Assembly: GCA_023396555.1 (NCBI GenBank)
Contig: JAEWWC010000109.1
Span: 1 to 8,176 of the forward strand
Reading direction: 5' to 3'
DNA: 8,176 bases
Source: Bacillota bacterium
GTDB taxonomy: Bacteria > Bacillota > Clostridia > Christensenellales > SZUA-584
Position numbers and translations under genes: made by a program. Positions 1 to 6,028 of the stretch are shown in pieces. The first letter of the stretch is position 1. Every line of letters starts with the position of its first letter. Under the pieces are notes generated by a model that saw only the letters and a list, made by a program, of their open reading frames with translations, was not told the origin of the DNA and did not search any database.

Positions 1-588
1 GGTACCTACAGCCATCTGCTCGTATCCCCTACCCGTCTGCGGAACGCGATACTGGAAAAACTCGACGAGGAAATTGCACACGCTGTCAGCGGCCGCTCCG
101 CATCCGTGCTCGCCAAGTTTAATTCGATGACGGACAAGGCGATCATCGACAAGCTGATCGAAGCGTCTCAGGCAGGCGTCGAGATCCGGCTGATGATACG
201 CGGCATCTGCTGCCTGCGCGCCGGTGTGCCAGGCCGGACGGACAACATTACCGTCGTCAGCATTGTGGGACGTTTCCTTGAGCATTCGCGCGTATATTGC
301 TTCGGAACGGGCGAACGCCGTCAGGTTTACATCGCATCCGCTGACTGGATGACGCGCAACACCGAGCGGCGTATCGAAGTGGCCTGTCCGGTGCTTGACC
401 CGGCTATCGCGGACCGCATCGTGTCCATGCTGGAATTGGGCTTTTCCGATAACGTCAAAGCCCGCCGTCTGCGCCCCGACGGTACATACGAACGCCCTGT
501 ACCCGCCGAGGGTGAACCGCAACTGAACAGCCAGTTGTTTCAGTACGAACAGGCATATAAAGCTGCGGGCAAAGAGATGCCCGTCTGA
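1..588 (+). CDS. ppk: Polyphosphate kinase 1, C-terminal part (5' end outside window)
   Basis: The last 195 residues of a PPK1, which reversibly moves the terminal phosphate of ATP onto a growing polyphosphate chain. The frame is open from base 1, so the protein starts outside the window; the family is about 700 residues long, so roughly 500 are missing. A GTG at 106 is internal and not the start. The visible part is the PPK C-terminal domain: SPTRLR near residue 10, NSMTDK at about 41-46, RGICCLR at 67-73, VGRFLEHSRVY around residue 95, then SADWMTRN and a family-typical tail. The Arg of RGICC (codon at 199) and the His of LEH (codon at 283) are 28 residues apart, as are the catalytic Arg564 and His592 of E. 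coli PPK1, so the active site here looks intact. The first catalytic histidine lies outside the window. It is the only + strand gene and converges on the tocopherol-cyclase-like gene. Confidence 0.95.
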   Translation, partial: GTYSHLLVSPTRLRNAILEKLDEEIAHAVSGRSASVLAKFNSMTDKAIIDKLIEASQAGVEIRLMIRGICCLRAGVPGRTDNITVVSIVGRFLEHSRVYCFGTGERRQVYIASADWMTRNTERRIEVACPVLDPAIADRIVSMLELGFSDNVKARRLRPDGTYERPVPAEGEPQLNSQLFQYEQAYKAAGKEMPV

Positions 589-595
589 AATTCAT

Positions 596-1537
596 CTATT
601 TAGGGGTAATGCCGTCCGACTCCAGCATTTCCAGCCCGCCGGCATACTCCCCGTGTAGCAGCGTATTTCCCTGATACTGCATTTCTATATTGAAGCGCGC
701 ACTGATGCTTTCGCTGATCCGCCGGTCCATTCCTGTCTGCGTGGGCGCCTGCAGATGCCCGAATTCTGTATCATGGGCTTCAATCAAAAGGCGACGTCCT
801 TTACGCTCCAGTTCCACCACTACTGACCCCTCGCTCCTGATGAACCGTATAACATGCGCGCCGTTGTAGGTGGCAAAACGGTATTGCCTGTCTCCTATGC
901 GCAATACGCATATCACACCGGTGAAACGGATCAGCTTCAGCGGTATCGTCGCAACGGCGCACATCAGTGTCACATCCCGGTTGCCGCACTGCATCCACAC
1001 CCAGCTGTCGGGGAATACGCCGCCCCAGTCCTTCTCAATATAGCCGTCATCATCGCTGAATGAGAGCCTTCTGCCCGAATAGCAGACTTCGCCATCGACG
1101 CTGTGCCACAGGCTCAATACCCCGTGGCGGCACTGCATGCCGGGCAGATACGCGAACGGCCCCATGATGGTGGGCGAAATCAGGCTGGTCTTGAGCTCTA
1201 TATGGTGGTCATATGTCAGCGTGGCTTCCAGCCCGATATCGGGCATCGAGAGACGTATGCCATCCATCGAGAACACATTTAGCCCGATGCGCACCTCAAA
1301 GCCATGTTCCGCGCAGGAAAACGCTTCCGCCGGATACCGCACGAATCGGCTCTCGGGAGGCGATGAGAACAGTATCTGGACAAACGCATGATCCTGCGAC
1401 TTGTCCTGCCCGCGGTATATGCCGGGAATGGCCGCGAACGCGCCCAATTCGCCGGCATGCTTGAAATACCAACCTTCAAAATAGGGGCGTCTGCGGCTCA
1501 TATGCTGACGCGCGTCGTCGAACGGATTCAACCTCAT
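596..1537 (-). CDS. Tocopherol cyclase-like protein, substrate unknown
   Basis: A 313-residue soluble-looking protein with no signal peptide. It carries the hallmarks of the tocopherol cyclase family (PF14249, related to VTE1): YFEGWYFK at residues 19-26, GPFAYLPGMQCRHG at 126-139, EKDWG at 168-172 and PDSWVWMQC at 176-184. Plant and cyanobacterial members close the chromanol ring of tocopherols. The many homologues in non-photosynthetic bacteria have no proven substrate, and nothing in this window makes a phytyl-quinol, so true tocopherol synthesis is unlikely. The fold is lipocalin-like, so a hydrophobic ligand and a cyclase, hydratase or binding role are reasonable inferences. The ATG overlaps the stop of the upstream FAD/Rieske gene (ATGA, 1534-1537), indicating translational coupling and a shared job. 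The family call is solid; the function is open. Confidence 0.85.
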   Translation of the reverse strand: MRLNPFDDARQHMSRRRPYFEGWYFKHAGELGAFAAIPGIYRGQDKSQDHAFVQILFSSPPESRFVRYPAEAFSCAEHGFEVRIGLNVFSMDGIRLSMPDIGLEATLTYDHHIELKTSLISPTIMGPFAYLPGMQCRHGVLSLWHSVDGEVCYSGRRLSFSDDDGYIEKDWGGVFPDSWVWMQCGNRDVTLMCAVATIPLKLIRFTGVICVLRIGDRQYRFATYNGAHVIRFIRSEGSVVVELERKGRRLLIEAHDTEFGHLQAPTQTGMDRRISESISARFNIEMQYQGNTLLHGEYAGGLEMLESDGITPK

Positions 1538-3039
1538 TCGTCCATTTTGGGTTCAAGCGGCAGCTGCGCCGGCCCATCAATCACATCGCCCGTCAGCGAG
1601 AAGCGCGAACCGTGGCATTGGCAGTCAAACGTGCGCTCCGCCGCGTTGTATTCCACCGGACACTTCAGATGTGTACAGGCAGCCGAGTACATGCGAATAT
1701 GGCCGCTTTCATCCTTATATATGGCGCGTGCATTGCCATTTATACGCCTGACCGCGCCCTCGCCGGGCCTGATGTCGTCAAAATCGCCGTCTTCGATACC
1801 AGCTCGTCCCACGGTGAAAGCGCGTAACGTATCTGCCGTCTGTACAACGAAGTTTTTCGCGGACGCGGCGGGCGCTGCACGCAGCGGATCGAATACACTG
1901 CGGACTTCCTTATCAATGACATCGCTGCCGGTGATCATATCGCAGAGCATCTGCGCCGCCCCCGCGCTGTTTGTCATTCCCCATTTATCGTAACCTGTCG
2001 CCACATATACGTTGGGTCCCTCCCAGTACAGGCTTCCGACATACGGAATATTATCCAACGTCACACAATCCTGCGCGGACCACTGGTATTCGGCGTTCAA
2101 TTCCCCGAACCGCCTGAGATATTCATCAAGCGGGCCATATCCGGTATCGTCCTTCTTGTCCTCCTGACCCGTTTTATGCCCAAAACCACCGACGATCAGC
2201 CAGTCACTGCCGTCCATACGGTGCGTACGGACTGAATTGACGGGGTCTCCCGCCGTGATGCCCATGCCGCCCGTGTCGATCGATTTCCGCACAGCCATCA
2301 GGTAGGACCGTTCCTGATGCAGTCTCAGAAAAAACAGCCCCGGGTATTCCACCAGCGGGTATCCGGTCGCCAGCACGACCGCTTTGGCATGCAGAGTTCC
2401 ATGCTCGGTGCGTACCTTCACCACATCCGTATCCCGTTCAGCATCGACTACGCGGGAGTGCTCGTAGACGGGAACTCCCATACTGTCCAATTGACGCGCA
2501 AGCGCGTAAAGGTATTTGAGCGGGTGGAAAAACGCCTGGTCCTCCACCACCAGCGCGCAGCGGACGGGGAACGGCAAACTTACATCATGAGTCAGCCGGG
2601 CGGACAGGCCGATTTGCTCATACATGTTTAGTTCCTTTTCTATAGCCTCCTCCTCACTGTCATTCCGGGCATAAACATAGGCCGGGCACCGTTTGAAATC
2701 GCAATCGATATGGTATTCGTCGACCAGGGCGGCGATCAGGTCCAGACCGGCCCGGTTGGCTTCGAGGTAAGCCCTTGCTTTGCTTTCCCCCAGTCCATGC
2801 AAACGCACGTCGTGCTGCACCGTTACCTTGGCCGTGGTGCGCCCGCTGGTTCCGGTCCCAACCTCCTCAGCCTCCAGCACGGCTGTCTTGACGCCCGCGC
2901 GTGCCAGCAGCAGCGCCGTTGTAATGCCTGTCAGGCCTCCGCCCACCACCACCACATCGCAGCTGTGCGCGCCGTCCAGAGTCGAATATCTGGGTTTCTC
3001 CGTTTCCATCCATAAAGGGTAATCATGTATCTGTTCCAT
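1534..3039 (-). CDS. FAD-dependent oxidoreductase with C-terminal Rieske [2Fe-2S] domain (YhfW-like)
   Basis: A 501-residue two-domain redox protein. The N-terminal DAO-type flavoprotein domain begins with a Rossmann motif at 29-49 (GGGLTG at 33-38, acidic E56 closing the second strand) and SGRTTAKVT at 65-73, and ends with the second FAD-contact region GPNVYVATGYDKWGMT at 341-356. The Rieske domain spans about 410-501. C455 and H457 (CTH) with C473 and H476 (CQCHGS) are the expected [2Fe-2S] ligands, and C460 with C475 match the disulfide pair of bc1-type Rieske proteins. Architecture and length match Bacillus YhfW, which to my knowledge has no assigned substrate. The protein probably oxidises an amine or similar group at FAD and passes electrons through the cluster; that is inference. 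The ATG at 3039 has GAGGTG (3048-3053) at 8-base spacing. It overlaps the next gene by ATGA. No signal peptide or membrane segment is visible, so it is cytoplasmic. Confidence 0.93.
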   Translation of the reverse strand: MEQIHDYPLWMETEKPRYSTLDGAHSCDVVVVGGGLTGITTALLLARAGVKTAVLEAEEVGTGTSGRTTAKVTVQHDVRLHGLGESKARAYLEANRAGLDLIAALVDEYHIDCDFKRCPAYVYARNDSEEEAIEKELNMYEQIGLSARLTHDVSLPFPVRCALVVEDQAFFHPLKYLYALARQLDSMGVPVYEHSRVVDAERDTDVVKVRTEHGTLHAKAVVLATGYPLVEYPGLFFLRLHQERSYLMAVRKSIDTGGMGITAGDPVNSVRTHRMDGSDWLIVGGFGHKTGQEDKKDDTGYGPLDEYLRRFGELNAEYQWSAQDCVTLDNIPYVGSLYWEGPNVYVATGYDKWGMTNSAGAAQMLCDMITGSDVIDKEVRSVFDPLRAAPAASAKNFVVQTADTLRAFTVGRAGIEDGDFDDIRPGEGAVRRINGNARAIYKDESGHIRMYSAACTHLKCPVEYNAAERTFDCQCHGSRFSLTGDVIDGPAQLPLEPKMDE

Positions 3040-3053
3040 TGTGGCAGCACCTC

Positions 3054-3082
3054 ATTATATTTATTCAGGCTTATTTTGCCAC
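3054..3082 (-). promoter_or_regulatory. Possible promoter of the FAD/Rieske gene (weak)
   Basis: On the - strand a perfect TATAAT (3054-3059) lies 17 bases after GTGGCA (3077-3082), a four-of-six match to the sigma-A -35 box; TTGTGG at 3079-3084 is an alternative with 19-base spacing. The difficulty is position: TATAAT directly abuts the Shine-Dalgarno sequence GAGGTG, so transcription from it would begin at or beyond the ribosome site. It may be chance, or the real promoter may lie further upstream. Confidence 0.2.
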
Positions 3083-3132
3083 AACAGACCGCATTCCATG
3101 CCTTGCAGATCGCTATTTAAAAGACATGCAAT

Positions 3133-3164
3133 AAAAAAAAACCCAGCTTCCCCGCTTCACGGAG
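3133..3164 (-). terminator. Possible weak terminator after the lipoprotein gene
   Basis: Read on the - strand, downstream of the lipoprotein stop, a short stem CTCCG/CGGGG (3160-3164 with 3150-3154, five-base loop, one G-T pair) is followed after eight bases by a run of nine T (3133-3141). The stem is short and is not directly joined to the T run, so this is a marginal terminator. It is nevertheless the only candidate between the lipoprotein gene and the FAD/Rieske gene, which are 148 bases apart. Nothing else recognisable was seen in that gap apart from the weak promoter candidate. Confidence 0.3.
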
Positions 3165-3187
3165 TGCCGCGCTTAAACACTTTATAT

Positions 3188-3604
3188 TTAATCTGCTCCT
3201 TTAACGTTGCTGATCACCTCAATAACCTCGCCCTGAGACGGCGTCGTCAGCGTGGGTTCCGGCTTCACCATACAGGTTACTTTATTTCCTGCCAGTATAT
3301 CCGTTTCCACCCCGTCATCCCACCGGCTGTTTTCGCTGAAACGCAGCATATATTCGCCGCCACCCTCCAGCAATATCAACACCAGGCTGTCGTTCGTTTC
3401 CTGTACAGTTCCCGATACCTCAAGCTCATCGGGATATGCCGACGGGTCGCCAGTCACTCCAGAATACGGAGGTGCCGGCATACCGGCGGGGCCGGTCGTG
3501 CCGGATTCCACTGCCGGTGGTTGAGAAGGCTGCCCGCCGTTTGCCGTACAGGCTCCCGCCAGTACGAGCAGCAGTGTTGCCGCACAAAGAAACAACTTTT
3601 TCAT
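3188..3604 (-). CDS. Small putative lipoprotein, function unknown
   Basis: A 138-residue protein with a classic lipoprotein leader: MKK, a hydrophobic stretch LFLCAATLLLVLAG, then LAGAC, where C19 would be lipidated and kept. The Ala at -3 is less usual than Leu but fits the permissive lipobox pattern. A low-complexity linker rich in Gly, Pro, Ser and Thr (about 20-50) leads into a compact domain of some 80 residues (ELEVSGTVQETNDSLVLILL, later ILAGNKVTCMV) whose alternating strands suggest a small beta-barrel, possibly OB-like; this is a guess from pattern only. The ATG at 3604 is supported by a GAGGA Shine-Dalgarno sequence (3614-3618) nine bases upstream. It lies 77 bases downstream of the C39-like secreted protein gene with no convincing terminator between them, so the two may be co-transcribed. 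I do not recognise a named family. Confidence 0.85.
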   Translation of the reverse strand: MKKLFLCAATLLLVLAGACTANGGQPSQPPAVESGTTGPAGMPAPPYSGVTGDPSAYPDELEVSGTVQETNDSLVLILLEGGGEYMLRFSENSRWDDGVETDILAGNKVTCMVKPEPTLTTPSQGEVIEVISNVKGAD

Positions 3605-3681
3605 TTTTTTATATCCTCATGATCCTTTTTTCTTCTGACGGCGGAGCATATCAGAAAGTTCCTTTTAGCATGGCAGAGTTC

Positions 3682-5814
3682 TCACACTTTATCCAACGCG
3701 ATCATTTCCACAAGATTCGCATAAGTCATGTGGTGATGGTAACTGACCCACGTATCCTTGAATACCAGCAGCGTTGTTTTCTTGCGCCCCGGGTCGCTGT
3801 AATAAATGGTATTGCCATCGTATTTGCAGGCCACGATGGCATGTGCCCGGCTGCCGCTCTTGAAGTAGAGTATAACTCCTTCCGGGTGGATATTCAGCGC
3901 TTCCTTGATCGCTGCTTGTGCATTCGCTGACGGTTTGACAATATACGTTTTGTGCCCGTTAAAGCTGGAAAGGTAAATGGAACCCGGAGCCAGCGCGCAC
4001 ACAGCCTTAACACCGAAGTTTTTCTTGAGATTGGCCATGTTCATCTGAGTTCTCTTGCCGTTGGAATCGTATACCGTACGCGGCGTGGCGCTGATACCCA
4101 TGTTTTTTATGGTGATGGCGTACGATGTCAGCACACAGGCGGTTCTGCTGACCGAAGAAGAGAACCTCCACTTCGGGTCTCCCTGATAATAGATGGTGTA
4201 TGAACGCTCCTTGAATTTAGAAGCCGCCGCGGCGCTGGGAGCAGCCGACTGTATTGCAGACCAAGCTCCATAAGATGCCGTTCCTCCCGATGAGATAAAC
4301 GCTCTGATTTTATAATAGTACGTTTTGCCGGTGGTGAGGCCTGTGTTCGTATAAATAGCAGTCGGCCAGTCTGCCGAGGTGAAAATTTTTGAATAGCTGC
4401 CGGATTTCGTGGTGGAACGATGCACTTCATATCCACTGACATCGGTCAGCACGCCCCATGTCAGCCTGTTTTTAGTGGACGATACCGGAACAACAGTGAG
4501 TTTCGGTGCCGGGATGGTGGGTATGGCGGATGCTGTTTCGGAAAAGTCCGAAAATATTGGAGTGTTACCGGAGCCGCAAAAGCCACGCACCTTGTAGTAA
4601 TAAGTTTTTCCGGTTACAAGCGAGGTATTGGTATAGCTCTTTGCTGTAGATGACGCGGTATAAACCTTTGAGTAAGTTCCGGATTTTGTGGTGCTCCTGT
4701 ATATCTCATAGCCGGAAGCGCCGCTGACAGGACTCCATGTAACCTGTATGCTTCGTGAACCTGCTGAAACAGCTGCAGCTTTGATGATCACACCGCGAGG
4801 CGGTGCTATGGACTGCGCCGCATATAAGCTATAAGTTGTAACCAACTCTGAAACACAATATGCTCTGATTTGATAATAATACGTTTTTCCCGCGATCAGC
4901 TTATGATCTATGAATTCGCACTTTGCCGCATTATCTATTTTTGATATATTAGAGTAAGTCCCAGATTTGGTGGTGGAACGGTATATCTCGTATCCTGCCG
5001 CACCTTCAACAGCCGTCCATGAGAGTCTGACGATGTCGAAACCTATACTCACTACAGTCAGTGCCGGCGCTTTTATTGGTGCGAATTCCGCAGTTACTGT
5101 TCTGCTTTCCTCAGCTTTGAACGAATACCGGCTGCTGCCGACGTCGGGTTCTGTCCATCTTATAAACCGGAATCCTTCCTTCGGCGTCGCCGTGAGCGTC
5201 ACGGTATCCCCAACGTTATACTCCCCGCCGCCTGTCACCGTTCCGTAATCGGGGTTCCCGGCAACGGCAGTGATGGTGACGGTAACAGCGATAGCTTTCC
5301 ATCCGGCATACAGCACAATGTCTGAAGTTACTGCTTCAGTATCGAAATGCCACTCGTTTGCGCACTCCGCCTCCTTAAACCATCCCGTGAATTCATAACC
5401 GTCTCTGACAGGATCCTCCGGCAAGGCGGCCAACGCACCCTCCTCCACCGATATGCTCTCTATCTCGCTGCCGCCCTGAGTGTCAAATTTAACCTTATAT
5501 ACGCCTTCCGCGGTAGTGGCTCTCCATCCGGCATACAGCACGATGTCCGAAGTTACTGTTTCAGTATCGAAATGCCACTCGTTTGCGCATTCCGCCTCTT
5601 GAAACCATCCCGTAAATTCATATCCGTCCCTGATAGGATCCTCCGGCGAGGCGGCCACCGCACCCTCCTCCACCGATATGCTCTCTATTTCACTGCCGCC
5701 CTGAGTGTCAAACTTAACCTGATATACACCTTCCGCAAGCGCGATTGCCGGCAGCAAAGAGAAGACAACACATGCTGTAACAAGCAAAAACAGCGCTCTC
5801 TTTATTTTTCGCAT
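3682..5814 (-). CDS. Secreted multidomain protein: InlB repeats, three FN3 domains, C39-like cysteine peptidase
   Basis: A 710-residue exported protein. Domains in order: signal peptide 1-27 (basic MRKIKR, hydrophobic core, cleavage after ALA); two Listeria-Bacteroides (InlB B, Flg_new) repeats at about 30-97 and 105-172, each ending LYAGW; a divergent InlB-like repeat at 177-246 (TPKEGFRFIRW); three fibronectin type III domains at about 247-337, 342-431 and 436-526; and a C39-like peptidase domain (PF13529 type) at about 536-710. Likely catalytic residues are C560 (TACVLTSYA), H658 (AHAIVAC) and D674 (YYSDPG), with Q544 (YYQGDPKW) as the oxyanion residue. No LPXTG, membrane anchor, SLH or choline-binding domain is seen, so it is probably released or held non-covalently. 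The frame extends 15 codons further (to 5859), but the ATG at 5814 begins the signal peptide and has AGGAAAG upstream. Likely a surface or extracellular adhesive protease; substrate unknown. Confidence 0.9.
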   Translation of the reverse strand: MRKIKRALFLLVTACVVFSLLPAIALAEGVYQVKFDTQGGSEIESISVEEGAVAASPEDPIRDGYEFTGWFQEAECANEWHFDTETVTSDIVLYAGWRATTAEGVYKVKFDTQGGSEIESISVEEGALAALPEDPVRDGYEFTGWFKEAECANEWHFDTEAVTSDIVLYAGWKAIAVTVTITAVAGNPDYGTVTGGGEYNVGDTVTLTATPKEGFRFIRWTEPDVGSSRYSFKAEESRTVTAEFAPIKAPALTVVSIGFDIVRLSWTAVEGAAGYEIYRSTTKSGTYSNISKIDNAAKCEFIDHKLIAGKTYYYQIRAYCVSELVTTYSLYAAQSIAPPRGVIIKAAAVSAGSRSIQVTWSPVSGASGYEIYRSTTKSGTYSKVYTASSTAKSYTNTSLVTGKTYYYKVRGFCGSGNTPIFSDFSETASAIPTIPAPKLTVVPVSSTKNRLTWGVLTDVSGYEVHRSTTKSGSYSKIFTSADWPTAIYTNTGLTTGKTYYYKIRAFISSGGTASYGAWSAIQSAAPSAAAASKFKERSYTIYYQGDPKWRFSSSVSRTACVLTSYAITIKNMGISATPRTVYDSNGKRTQMNMANLKKNFGVKAVCALAPGSIYLSSFNGHKTYIVKPSANAQAAIKEALNIHPEGVILYFKSGSRAHAIVACKYDGNTIYYSDPGRKKTTLLVFKDTWVSYHHHMTYANLVEMIALDKV
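4237..5076 (-). repeat. Three tandem fibronectin type III repeats (coding)
   Basis: Three related FN3 units lie in the secreted protein at about 5076-4804, 4791-4522 and 4509-4237. Each carries GYE(I/V)xRSTTKSG(T/S)YS followed by GKTYYY(K/Q)(I/V)RxF or a close variant. The GYE motifs start near 4995, 4713 and 4434, giving a period of 94 and 93 residues. They are clearly homologous at protein level but more diverged in DNA than the InlB pair, so they duplicated earlier. FN3 arrays in clostridial secreted proteins usually act as spacers or carbohydrate/protein-binding modules. Confidence 0.85.
5298..5736 (-). repeat. 225-base tandem repeat encoding the two InlB-type repeats
   Basis: Two copies, 5298-5511 and 5523-5736, match over about 214 bases at a period of exactly 225 bases (75 codons). 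Differences are scattered single bases; long stretches, for example the one around the codons for SVEEGA, are identical or nearly so. The period keeps the reading frame, so gain or loss of a copy would only change the length of the stalk. The high nucleotide identity points to recent duplication or gene conversion. Confidence 0.9.
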
Positions 5815-5842
5815 CGCATCATCTTTCCTGGTTTCATACATA

Positions 5843-5866
5843 ATGAATTTTATAATCAAAATTCAT
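5843..5866. promoter_or_regulatory. 9-bp perfect inverted repeat upstream of the secreted protein gene (possible operator)
   Basis: ATGAATTTT (5843-5851) and AAAATTCAT (5858-5866) form a perfect dyad with a six-base AT-rich spacer, about 30-50 bases before the ATG at 5814. On the - strand the centre contains TATAAA (5849-5854), which could be a -10 box, but the -35 region at 16-17 bases spacing (GTACAG or TACAGG) is poor. A repressor operator over the promoter is possible. With A+T-only arms this could also be chance. The rest of the 5815-5951 gap is AT-rich and holds nothing else I can name. Confidence 0.35.
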
Positions 5867-5951
5867 ATACCCTGTACCATTTTTTATTTATATACCGTCA
5901 GTGAATGTTGGTTAGTTTAATATATGCAGCAGCGACATTTTTGGAACCATA

Positions 5952-5989
5952 TAAAAAGCGCCGTGTGTGTATTGTCACAAACGGCGCTT
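5952..5989 (-). terminator. Rho-independent terminator of the hydrogenase operon
   Basis: AAGCGCCGT (5956-5964) pairs perfectly with ACGGCGCTT (5981-5989) around a 16-base loop. Read on the - strand the stem runs into TTTTT and then ATATGG. It starts about 40 bases after the TAG stop of the hydrogenase gene at 6029-6031, where a terminator is expected, and separates that operon from the secreted protein gene. On the + strand there is no matching T run and no gene that would need it. Confidence 0.85.
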
Positions 5990-6028
5990 AACTTCAGTTT
6001 TATTATCTGTATGAATTTCTGCCCTTTT

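Noticed and set aside
566..583. Hairpin CGGGC/GCCCG at the end of ppk as a terminator
   Set aside because: Five-base stem inside the coding sequence with no following T run on either strand.
1388..1993. A 201-codon + strand open frame across the cyclase and Rieske genes
   Set aside because: Antisense to two confidently identified genes; no domain and no convincing ribosome site.
3633..3662. Dyad TTCTGA/TCAGAA between the secreted protein and lipoprotein genes as a terminator
   Set aside because: The 12-base loop and six-base AT-rich core are weak, and on the - strand it is followed by A, not T; read-through is more likely.
5815..5859. Upstream starts of the secreted protein (ATG codons 15 and 9 codons before 5814)
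   Set aside because: They would place charged residues ahead of a complete signal peptide and lie within or before the AGGAAAG ribosome site.
5347..5904. A 185-codon + strand open frame with an internal protein repeat
   Set aside because: Its repeat is only the mirror of the 225-base InlB duplication on the other strand; the sense frame has a signal peptide and known domains.
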